From Sapria himalayana (lineage: Eukaryota > Streptophyta > Magnoliopsida > Malpighiales > Rafflesiaceae): DNA of 64,000 nucleotides. The DNA lies in contig JAREIK010002463.1 of NCBI GenBank assembly GCA_029783825.1, forward strand, positions 219,501 to 283,500, read 5' to 3'. The position numbers were made by a program, and so were the translations under genes. The notes beneath the pieces are model-generated. The model saw only the letters and a list, made by a program, of their open reading frames with translations, ran no database searches and was not told the DNA's origin. This document shows positions 1 to 9,099 of the stretch, in pieces. The first letter of the stretch is position 1. The number at the start of each line of letters is the position of its first letter.

Positions 1-378
1 TATAAGTTAAGTCTAATTACACTACTCAAAATCCGAGTAACTACTCTATATGCAACTTTTCTTCAAGATTACAATAAACATATATATATTCTGTCTAGCT
101 TAAATATCTTTCATCTATGAAATATTATTAATAATATAAGAATTAATATTAAGACAATCTTGGTTACTAAAAAGATAATATCTTAATAACCCACTAAAGA
201 GAAAATCACTCATTAAGAAAATCTATCTTCCCATCTAGACTAATCTTCATAATGAATACCTAGTTACAACTAATAATAAAAATTCTCATAAGACACGATG
301 ATATTTCACGTCTCATTAGAGTGAATGTCATTTATCTCTTCCAACATGATCAAGCATCATCTTGTAAAAAATAAAATC
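1..378. other. AT-rich intergenic DNA, nothing recognised
   Basis: No coding pattern, repeat or RNA gene could be supported here. The sequence is plain AT-rich plant intergenic DNA running up to the GC-rich transposon that follows. Confidence 0.6.
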
Positions 379-845
379 TCTTGGTGAAGTGCTCGACCAC
401 GACACCAATCGTGTGTGCAGTGCCGAGGCCAACCGAGCATCGTGTTGTGCCTTGCCCAACACGATACCATAGCCCGTTGGCATGGTACCTCGGCATGAGC
501 CAAGAAACCAATTTTTTTAAAAAATTAGGGTTTCGGCGTATGGTGGCACGACGACACGTGCCAAAACCCTAATTTTTTTAAATTAGGGGTTCGGCACGCG
601 GCGGCGCGACAGCTCACAGCCGAATCCATAATTTTTTTTATATTAGGGGTTTGGCCCGATCGGGGGCATACCCAGCAGATTCGTGCCGCATGCCCGTGCC
701 GGGCTGACCTCCACAGAACAGAATCGGGCCAGGCACAGCATGGTACAGTAACCGTGCCATGCCTAGTTCGGCATAAAAGCACGGTCGGGCCGGCAAAAAA
801 CGTGCTGAGTCGGGCCGGCCCGACACATCCCATTTGACACCTCTA
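379..845. mobile_element. short non-autonomous hAT-family element
   Basis: The GC-rich block is full of GGCCCG and GGCACG words and ends at 845 with TTTGACACCTCTA, the same terminal sequence as the complete hAT element at 12170-15689. Roughly 150 bp inside this end also align with the subterminal region of that element, so the two belong to one family. The left end is less certain. Its sequence resembles an internal part of the large element (near 12300), and the terminal TAGAGGTG appears only as TCTTGGTG. An imperfect 8-bp flank pair (ATAAAATC at 371-378, ATAAAAAC at 846-853; one mismatch) supports these limits. It contains no transposase, so it would need one supplied from elsewhere. A left-truncated copy is the alternative. 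Confidence 0.7.
517..581. repeat. inverted repeat inside the short hAT element
   Basis: The arm around AATTAGGGTTT (about 517-533) is mirrored by AAACCCTAATT (about 564-581), with a GC-rich loop of about 30 bases. Two further TTAGGGGTT-type units follow near 583 and 644, so this is a small cluster of related units in both orientations. Confidence 0.65.
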
Positions 846-1212
846 ATAAAAACAATAAAAAAGTTAAGATCAAAAAAATTATATAAAAGTACAAAAAACT
901 AAAATACTTCTTGAAACTTGAAATAAATAAGACATGGCAAGTTCTTATATATTAAAAAAAATTATTAGAGTAGCCCACAAGCAATGTGGTCTCATCAAAA
1001 ATACAAAGTAATATATAAAAAAATTAATAATTATCTTCAAAACTCTCTCTCTAACTAGTGCATAAAAAAATTCAAGGCACCAATATTGAAGGTATCGAAT
1101 ATTTGTTTGAATTGGTTCAAAGTAAAACTATGAACTAGCTAAGATTGATTTTTTATGAAAGACGACAAAGAAAAGTAAAAAATATATTTTCAACTAAATT
1201 AGGAAGAATAAG
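846..1212. other. AT-rich spacer, nothing recognised
   Basis: Only low-complexity AT-rich sequence was seen between the hAT element and the tandem repeat that follows. Confidence 0.5.
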
Positions 1213-1410
1213 AAAATAATAGAAAAATACTCTCTCCTAGCGACTTAGGAAAAATAATAATGAAAAAAACTAAGAAATTCTCTCTCATAGCTGACTTATG
1301 AAAAATAACAATAAAAACTCAAAATTATTATCTCCTAATCAACTTGGAGAAAATAATGATATAATAATTGATATATATTCCCTCCTAACCGACTAAAAAA
1401 GAATATAATA
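1213..1410. repeat. diverged tandem repeat, about 50-bp unit, four copies
   Basis: The motif TCTC(C/T)CTA...GACTTAGGA recurs near 1231, 1281, 1331 and 1381. Each is followed by an A-rich stretch, giving a period close to 50 bp. In the first copy CCTA and TTAGG can pair around GCGAC; later copies have partly lost this. Confidence 0.6.
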
Positions 1411-1439
1411 ATTGATAATAAATAAATAAATAAATAATA

Positions 1440-1692
1440 ATGATATAATAATAATTTTGGACCAAACATTTGAACCTTGATGTCTTTTGAGTAGATGACA
1501 TCAAATATGTGATGATAGCCCAAAATCATGTTCTCCCAATTGAATATGGATGTATGAGTGAAAACTAAAACACCCAATACATTCAGCAAGCACAACAAGC
1601 CCACCAGTTAGTTCAACTGCACCTTTTATTTCAGCCATTCCCATAGTCACTGTTCTTCTGAAAATGGGGAACTGGTATGGGATTTTCAGCAT
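1440..1692 (-). pseudogene. SEC23-like COPII coat fragment
   Basis: Read on the minus strand, the stretch carries phrases typical of plant SEC23, the GTPase-activating subunit of the COPII vesicle coat. They occur in the family order: GMAEIKGAVE followed by TGGLVVLAE, then LGEHDFGLSSHIF, then SKDIKVQ followed by a GP-type ending. The last two parts are in a different frame from the first, and stops follow. Only about 80 of the roughly 770 residues of a complete SEC23 are represented, with no promoter or neighbouring SEC23 exons in view. It is therefore a captured or retained gene fragment, not a gene. The assignment rests on recalled family sequence. Confidence 0.6.
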
Positions 1693-1709
1693 GAGAAGTG
1701 AGCTTGAGG

Positions 1710-2240
1710 AAGCCCGCCCAATACATTCAGCAACCTATTAAGAAGCTCTGCTTGCTCTCTTGGTATGTAGTCAGAATATTAAAACCTTTGAGGAGGAAGT
1801 GAAGGTTGAAGACAACTTACATCAAATGGATTAGAGGTATTAGTAATTGGTATAGCTCCGAGGGCATTACCAGGAATAGCTGAAGATGGTTGATCAACAT
1901 TACCAGATTTAAGAACTTAAGAGAATTCACAATATAATCTGAAGAAAGATTTTTTCAACTTTTTGTTGCTGCAACTCATTTATTGATGGCACTTGAGGTA
2001 ACCCAACATCAGTAGCAGAAACCACATCTGGTATATCAGCCAACAATTGGTTGATCTTTGCAGGAGAGCAAGCATAGTTTATATTGTCTGGGAGCCTGCT
2101 AAGATTCTTGACATTCGAATTGATAAGACCAAAGAGAAACAAGGATTGGCCATTACTCAGAAGACCCCAGTGGCGTTCAAATTTTCCAGGAGCAATGCTC
2201 TTGGCAATTTTCACCGATGAGACCAAAGAAATAAGCATTA
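1710..2240 (-). pseudogene. coding-like fragments of an unrecognised protein
   Basis: The minus strand reads as protein-like sequence in at least three pieces. Near 2230-1930 is an open stretch of about 100 residues containing FERHWGLLSNGQSLFLFG and LLADIPDVVSATDVG. Near 1890-1790 is a piece with ITNTSNPFDVSCLQPSLPPQ. Near 1775-1710 is a piece with YIPREQAELLNRLLNVLGG. Composition is higher in GC than the surroundings and looks exonic, but frames shift and stops separate the pieces. I do not recognise the family. It directly adjoins the SEC23-like fragment, so the two may have been brought together by a gene-capturing transposon. Confidence 0.4.
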
Positions 2241-2639
2241 CATGCCTTGATAAATGGAGTGAGGCAACTACTTGGATTAATTACATAATTTCAATGCGAT
2301 GCATCTACTTTGCATTATTATAGATATTGTGTTTTTAATAACTATAAGAATATGATGATTTGAGCCAACTTTGTTCACACCTTGACTAATCCAAGAGACA
2401 TGTCTTCCCCTTGATTCCGCCTCGAGGTAAGTCCTAATGAGACTAAACTCTTTAGTCCGGTGGTCTTGGGATCGGAACTCGTGACATTATAGTTATCACG
2501 ATGATTAAGATGTTAGCATAATTAAGCTTGGCACTAAGTTGTTCTTAACACATTATATGGTGAATTTAAAGTCTATGTCATGCATTAAATCTAAAATATT
2601 TATTTTCCATTTGATGATTGAAATTGCATAATTGCATAG

Positions 2640-2815
2640 TAAATAGCACCTTGCAACCAAAGAAAACAGACATCTCAGGAGCAGTCAAACCATAAACAAT
2701 TGAAATGAACTCATTGATGAGTTGGCCATAGCCTTGTGACAAAAAGGCAGCTCAAGATTCTGACTATGAAAGATTTGAATCTCCCAACACCCTCCGGCCT
2801 CCACCAAAGAAAAAG
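2640..2815 (-). pseudogene. further coding-like fragment, unrecognised
   Basis: On the minus strand this reads FLSQGYGQLINEF and then VYGLTAPEMSVFFGCKVLF, balanced in composition and unlike the AT-rich flanks. A stop lies just before it in the same frame. It may belong to the same lost gene as the fragments at 1710-2240. No function is proposed. Confidence 0.3.
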
Positions 2816-3361
2816 AGAACAAAATTTAAAATATTTTGATCATAAAGTTTAGCTTATACAACAGAAAACAATGAAATGAATTACCAAATAAAACGACAAT
2901 GGGAAAAAAATAACATAAAGTACACCAGTCAGACCCACAACAAGGCATTCTAAGAAATTTAAGAGCAATCAAAATGGGAAAGTCTAATTTGGTAGGCACG
3001 GCCACAAAACATTCTAAAAATTTTAATTACACTATTTAGCATGGTCCATTCAGAACAAATTCATTGAAAAAAAAACAATCAATTTTTGTTTCTTAGCAAA
3101 CAACAAAACAACAAATCCCATCCAAAGGACTAGTTATCAGATCATAAGAAATAGCTCTTTATGTTTCAATAAGAACATCAAGCATAATTATAAAGCAAAA
3201 ATCACATCGAAGCTAAGAAAGCCCAAATTCAAAGCCAAACCATCATTTAGAAATGTGGAATCCAGTACACCCTCTGCAGCAAAAGATGAACAACAATCTT
3301 AATACATTGCCTACCAGATCATGTATGAGAGAGAAGAAGTGACAATCCAATAGAAGGCATG
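2816..3361 (-). other. presumed TBP 3' untranslated region and downstream flank
   Basis: This AT-rich stretch lies directly downstream of the TBP stop codon. It should contain the TBP 3' untranslated region, but no clear polyadenylation signal could be fixed by eye, so the transcript end is unknown. Confidence 0.4.
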
Positions 3362-5540
3362 TTACCATTGTTGAACCTTTCTGAACTCCGTGAGCACTGG
3401 GTATATATTCTCAAAGGCAGTGTAAGTCTCATCTCTCACCTGAACATACCAAATACTAATATTGAAATCTATCCGCTGAATTCAATTCACCAACGTTGAG
3501 AAACCACAAAATTATTTCACCTTAGCTCCCGTAATCACAATCTTGCCAGAGACAAAAATCAGAAGCACGATTTTTGGCTGTTTCATACGATAAATCAAGC
3601 CTGGAAAAAGCTCTGGTTCATACTGCACAACAAGGCATTTCACTAAGCCATCTGGAAAGATTTCATATTCCACTTATTATGTTTATCTCTTACACTTGAG
3701 AATGCACTGTGGGAGTAAGCAAGACCCTCAAGCCTGATTGGAAATTTTACATCACAGGAACCAACGATATTCTGTATCTTGAAGTCCTAAATGATTGCAA
3801 AATGGAACAAGAAATGAATGAAACCAATTAATTAAAGGCAACCATGGAAACCATCTATTTGTTAGGATCACACCTTAAACTTGGCAGGGAACCCAAGCTT
3901 TTGGATTATACGAGCATACTAAGAACAATCAAAGGAATCACATATTGTTGTTGGAAACTGTATTGCGATTTAAAGAATTTACAATAAAAACAAACCTTGC
4001 GTGCAGCAAGTTTTGACTGTAGTTCACTTTTGGCACCAGTACACACCTACTAAATCAAAAGGGAAAAAGTTAAATGCCTACTTTACTGACACCAATTCCT
4101 GTGATACACATGTATGCCATTCACATTACACAATTATCTTTCAGTGTAACAAAACATAACTATCTTTCAGTGTAACAAAACACACCTATCTTTCAGTGTA
4201 ACAGAACACACCTATCTTTCAGTGTAACATAAAACAACTATCTTTCAGTGTAACAAAACACAACTATCTTTCAGTGTAACAAAACACACCTATCTTTCAG
4301 TGAAACAGAACACACCTATCTTTCAGTGTAACATAAAACAACTATCTTTCAGTGTAACAAAACACAACTATCTTTCAGTGTAACAAAACACAACTATCTT
4401 TCAGTGTCACAAAACACAACTATCTTTCAGTGTCACAAAACACAACTATCTTTCAGTGTAACAAAACACAACTATCTTTCAGTGTAACAAAACACAACTA
4501 TCATTCAGTGTAACAAAACACAACTATCATTCAGTGTAACAAAACACAACTATCACGTGGTACATCTCCAGAAGGTGCCACAGGCTACAAGCTGACACAA
4601 ACAACCAGTGGCTGATTTCCAACTATCATTATTAACAAAGTGTTTAGAAAATATCATATAGAGTCGTATAAATGTAAATGCAAATCACACAAAGTCAGCA
4701 TCAAAACCCAATAATTATAGAAAAATAGCTTACCATCTTGCCAGAGGCAAAGATCAAAGCAGTGGTTTTTGGTTCCCGAATGCGCATGATAACTGCAGCA
4801 AAACGCTGCAATGAACAAATATATGGCATCAACAAAACATCATGAAAAGCTCCATGATTGTTAATATTTTGCACAGAGAAATATCATATCTTATCACTCA
4901 TTCTAGTGAAACCACTACAAACCTTGGGATTGTACTCAGCATTACGTGCCTGCAAAGCAATTTTCTTAAGGTCTAATTTGCAATCCAAGTTCACAGTAGA
5001 CACGATGTTCCTGGAGGGGAAAGAACATAACTTTTCATATAAATCTTTTTTTTTTTTGTTAATTTGGATCAGATTCAACATATATAGAGCAATAAACAAA
5101 ACCCATCAAGGAAAACTGGTTGCATAATAAGGAAGTCATTACTATATGCATTCATTGACATTAGGTAAAATAATAATTAACAAATAAACTCATTCTTTAC
5201 ACATTGCTACTTCAAGTACAATATTACTTATTCAGTGTCAATATTTTTCTTCTCGAGTTAACAAGCTGTTTCTTGGCCATATCAAAAAATTTTCGATCAG
5301 ACAATATTTCTTAAATGCAATTTCTAAAAAAACACAAAAAATCAAAGGGGGTATGCAGGAACACGAGACTAAGAGATATGATAATTTCAGATGCGTGCCT
5401 GTTCTGCAGAGAAAGAAAGACAGAAAGTTATTGATGAAATTAAAAAGGTTGGGGACTTACTGAAGAATGGGAACAATACCAGATGGATGCTTGGAAAGAT
5501 CCACAGGCTGGCTTCCTTCCAGCCCTCCTTGTCCTGCCAT
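3362..5540 (-). CDS. TBP: TATA-box-binding protein (TFIID TBP subunit), eight coding exons
   Basis: TBP bends promoter DNA in the nucleus and nucleates RNA polymerase I, II and III initiation complexes. Coding exons (minus strand): 5540-5461, 5010-4923, 4805-4734, 4046-3996, 3918-3874, 3786-3694, 3622-3521 and 3439-3362. All seven introns are GT...AG. The exons sum to 609 nt and join in frame to 202 residues plus stop, the usual plant length. After a short plant-type N-terminus ([21 protein letters not shown]) come the two halves of the saddle. The first holds [14 protein letters not shown] and [19 protein letters not shown], the second [16 protein letters not shown] and [20 protein letters not shown]. 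Oddities from recalled homologues: Ile in VPILQ where Thr is usual, Lys in LDLKKIALQ where Ala is usual, and one extra Trp at the C-terminus. The start was chosen because it gives the family N-terminus; an in-frame upstream Met at 5645 does not. Confidence 0.96.
4132..4555. repeat. 26-bp minisatellite in TBP intron 3
   Basis: Sixteen complete head-to-tail units of exactly 26 bp (4132-4547) and a partial unit follow the pattern AACTATCTTTCAGTGTAACA plus AAACAC. Variants are shared in order: units 3-6 and 7-10 carry the same succession of ACC/CAGAAC, ACC/CATAAA and two standard types, so a 104-bp block was itself duplicated. Units 11 and 12 share GTGTCAC, and units 15 and 16 share ATCATTC. The array occupies about 424 of the 687 bp of the intron between exons 3 and 4. 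Confidence 0.97.
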
Positions 5541-6036
5541 CGCTTCTTCAAAAAAAAAAACTTGTAGGATAACCTTTTCTGTGTTTCTTATTCGATAGAT
5601 TATAATCAAAAAGATTACAACTTCCCAGATAAAGAAACTACACAAGATGAAAAATCTAGTAGATTAGGTTTATACTCTTAGCTCATGGACCAATCAAACC
5701 TAATTCAATGCTGAATTTTTGATCGACTACAGAATATTTTTAGTTTAGGAAAATTATAATAGAAAAGACAATACTAGGGTTTCAGCCCGGATTAGAACAG
5801 AAAGAAGTTCATGGTTGATTAAATACTCATTAGAGAAAACGGATCAGAAGAGGGAATTTTTTGAAAAAAGTATCTTTTATAGGTTTCTACTGAGAAAATA
5901 CAAGGACGGAGCGTATGAGGGTAACGATTTGTGTGAGAGTTCTGAGGTGGTGCGGGTTTGAGATTTGCGTTTGGCTTCAAATTCGGAGGGAGAGACGAGA
6001 GGCAGCGAATACAGAGCCGAAGGGGTAACTTGCGTC
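5541..6036 (-). promoter_or_regulatory. TBP 5' leader with a probable 5'UTR intron
   Basis: About 6030-5891 on the minus strand is GC-richer and CT-rich like a plant 5' leader. A possible splice donor (CA/GTAGAA) lies at 5890-5889. A T-tract followed by AG at 5547-5546 or 5544-5543, a few bases before the start codon, could be the acceptor. That would give a leader intron of roughly 345 bp. A second TATAAAA on the minus strand at 5875-5881 could alternatively be a downstream core promoter. The split is inferred from sequence only. Confidence 0.45.
5775..5782 (-). promoter_or_regulatory. telo-box (AAACCCTA)
   Basis: AAACCCTA on the minus strand lies in the TBP leader. Such boxes are known near the transcription starts of plant genes for translation and growth. 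Its role here is inferred from position alone. Confidence 0.4.
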
Positions 6037-6059
6037 GCTTTGTGAGTCCCACGTAGTAA

Positions 6060-6065
6060 TTTATA
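6060..6065 (-). promoter_or_regulatory. TATA box of the TBP gene
   Basis: TATAAA within ATATAAATTA on the minus strand lies about 30 bp upstream of a CT-rich, leader-like stretch. This is the expected spacing for transcription to start near 6030. Confidence 0.55.
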
Positions 6066-6066
6066 T

Positions 6067-6641
6067 GTGTGTGACTGGTGACCAGAGAGGAAATGAAAGA
6101 AAATAAAATAAAAAATTATATTATATGGGTGGGAGGGACAACCAAAAATCGGCTTTGTGAAAAATAATATATATATAATGTTAAAATAAATGTGAAATTT
6201 ATGTTGGACATACTAAAGCTAAACCAAATATAATTATATTTTGTGATCCTAAATTCTTTTGAAGATTTGGAACTCCAAACCAAAAAAACATTTATGTTTT
6301 TATATATTTAAATATATCAACCCCAAATAACCACTCTTCCAAGCACATATTCAAATAAAAAAAAAATATGTCATATTTTTAAAAATAGTTCACATCAACA
6401 AAAAATCTAAATTCAAAAATTTATTAAGAACACCACAGGTCAAATTACCATATGATCCAACCCACTCTCTTTTTAAAAATCTAAAATATTTTTTAATTTC
6501 TTATTTTTATATTACACTTATAAATAAATTATTTGTTTACACACACACACACACACATTATGTGTATATGTATGTATATGTATATATTGATATCTACACC
6601 CAACGTATATATAGTATTTATATTGATGCTTAATGTATGTG
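6067..6641. other. TBP upstream flank with an (AC)n microsatellite
   Basis: AT-rich sequence separates the TBP promoter from the CACTA element. It includes (AC)n at about 6539-6557 followed by TATG/TATA-rich sequence. No other feature was recognised. Confidence 0.6.
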
Positions 6642-6699
6642 CACTATAAGAAAAGATTAGATGGATCTTCTTCAGAATAAGGAAAAAGAGATGAGGTTT

Positions 6700-8100
6700 C
6701 TACCAATGTGCACATTTTTTTTCCAATCATCAAAGTTTTATTTTGCATTTCTTTCTCACTTTTAATTTTTTTTTCCTCTATTTTCATTCCTTCTTCTTCT
6801 CTTTTTTTCATTTCTTTAATTTTTTTTGCATCTCTTCATTCTTTTGTTGCATCTCCTCATTTTTCTTTGCAAAGTATCTTGAATTTCATATATCTTCTCA
6901 TGCAATCTCTCATCAAACAGATTATTGTAATTGGAAGATATTGATGAAGAACTCCAAATAAAATCTAGTTAAAATATAAAATGCATGGATGACAAGATCA
7001 TATACTCACTATTTTTTTAGCTCCACTCTAATAGCCTGAAGGTAAATATGTGCAACATCAATCTTTGGCATCTCTGTAAAAGGATCTATCAATTATCAAG
7101 TAATAACAACCATATTTTTCATAGTTTCCTACAATTGTTAAAATACAATATAACGCATTATTAATATATTCAGATAAAATTTATACCAGCATATGAAAGT
7201 GTCATCATACTACTAAAAATTAATATAAAAATCAAGTTAGTCATTACATTTAATGAGTTCATATATAATAACTCATCAAATACGGTGAAAAAAATATTTG
7301 AGTTTGCATATTAATTTCAATGAATGCCAAAAAATAATTTTTTGTACATTATTTTCTTTCATTAATTACAATTTATATATGACACTATAAGTACAAATTG
7401 AGAAACTCACATTATTATCATTTAATCGCTTGTCCATAAATAATTCATCTTTCTTCTTATGTATTTACTTGAATACTTCAAATGGTGTTAGTGGGCGTCT
7501 TAACTTAGCCTCCTAAAAAAATAATAGTTATTATTGAGGTACGAGATACATTTTCATACATATATTATCATTTGCATTTATAAAATTCAAAAAATAATAA
7601 ATAATGATAGCCAATTTTACCAAATCTACTGAATGCTGGTAGACCACCTTTGAACATCCAATATGTTTCGAAGGTCTTGATCATTCACTTGCTTTCTCTA
7701 ATCCTTGATTGTGTGAGGTCATCTAGGACAAGGCCCTGAACTCTTCACTATTCTTGTATTCCTACCACTTCATCCAAACATTAAAGGAAATACTATTAGG
7801 CATTGCATCTTTACTTTATATTTTTTTCCATTTGCTAAGCTTATCATTGCTGAGAGCACCTGAGCATTATTCCATTTATATTTTTTCTACAAAAACCAAG
7901 CAAAACAAGAATATATTGAAATCTATTTATTTTGATAGTATTTAATATTAAACAAAATTTAAAAATAGATAAGTGCATCAAAATTGTACTTCAAATTCTT
8001 CTCAATAAAATTCTCTTATATTTGGGAGCACTTTGCTTCACTTTATACCCTCCACAACTAGTTTCTTCTTAAAATATCTTTCCGATTGCATGAGAAGTCG
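6700..8100 (-). pseudogene. CACTA second-ORF remnant (Transposase_24-like)
   Basis: On the minus strand, RRPLTPFEVFK followed by IHKKKDELFMDKR (around 7510-7420) matches the family pattern in which a Pro-Thr-x-x-E-(V/L)-F-x-x-T/I-H motif is followed by a Lys-rich stretch. Upstream, around 7690-7620, an SKHIGCSK-like stretch corresponds to the HTGGS region. At the 3' side (6960-6750) a purine-rich stretch encodes KKNEEMQQKNEEMQKK, a likely coiled coil, as at the C-terminus of these proteins. Stops and frameshifts are frequent. The product would act with TNP2 in binding element ends. Confidence 0.6.
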
Positions 8101-9099
8101 AAGGAATAAACCTATATGCAATTTAACATCATCATGTACATATACATATAAACAAACTATCCCAATTTTTATGCTACTAAGTTAATATTTTATTCATTTT
8201 TATTTCTTATCTAAAACTTCATAATGTAAATATTATTTTAATTCTAAATGATAATGTTCAATAAGTAGCAAAATCATAGTTTGTCATTAATTGAAATTAC
8301 CATATTTTAAGCTTTATCATTTACTTGTAATTTCATTCATAGTTATTAATTAAACTTTTTACCAACAAAAATAATAAAATTTAATAATGCTTGCATGTAA
8401 TAAATTTCAGAATGCTGCGTATTAAATTTTGCCAATTGTAGACCAAATGAAGATTTCCTCATAACTTGTTATGTAAGCTATGGATTATGAATATCTGGCC
8501 ATTATCAATAATGTAGTACCAATGCATTGGCCTCCTAAGATTGGTGGGATGAAGCTAACAATACCTTCTTGTGCAAAATTCAGATGAAGACGAAATATCA
8601 GTGGTAGTTAATCAGTGTGTCTCATGAAGAGGTGATGCCAACGTATCCTCTGTACATATAGGAGAATGGGGAGAGATATTTGTAGTGTTGTCATCACTAA
8701 ATAAATGTTTATTTCCTCCTCCACAAACTATTAGTTGACTTCTCTTTACCCCTCCCCTCATATTGAGATTCTCAGCCACTTGAATAGTTACATCTCATAC
8801 CTAAATCAAGTTATATAAATATCAAAAAATATAAAGACAATAAAAACATGTCACGAGCATCTCATAATAATAAAACATAATGATAAACACATTAACATTC
8901 ACAAAAGTAAAAAAAAAACATTTAATAGCCAAATTGTAATAGTTACAAAATAAGCAAAACAGCATAACATTAAAGTCAATAAATATCTAGTCATCATCAA
9001 AATTTTCTAATAAATCATCTCCATCTATATATATTCATGTTATCTGATTTTGTAATTAATTCTTCCTCATTACCTTTTATAACATGACTATTATAATGT

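Noticed and set aside
381..833. Open frames in the GC-rich block as small genes
   Set aside because: They coincide with subterminal hAT repeats, read Arg/Ala/Pro-rich in several frames at once and match no family.
4132..4555. Regular repeat array as a possible CRISPR
   Set aside because: The units are head-to-tail with no unique spacers, in a plant intron. It is a minisatellite.
5457..5645. In-frame upstream Met extending TBP by about 35 residues
   Set aside because: The extension is hydrophobic and unlike any TBP N-terminus, and the interval has a T-tract plus AG just before 5540. It is more likely 5' untranslated or intronic sequence.
6708..6961. Phe/Ser-rich open frames on the plus strand
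   Set aside because: This is the complement of a purine-rich coiled-coil coding remnant of the CACTA second ORF on the minus strand.
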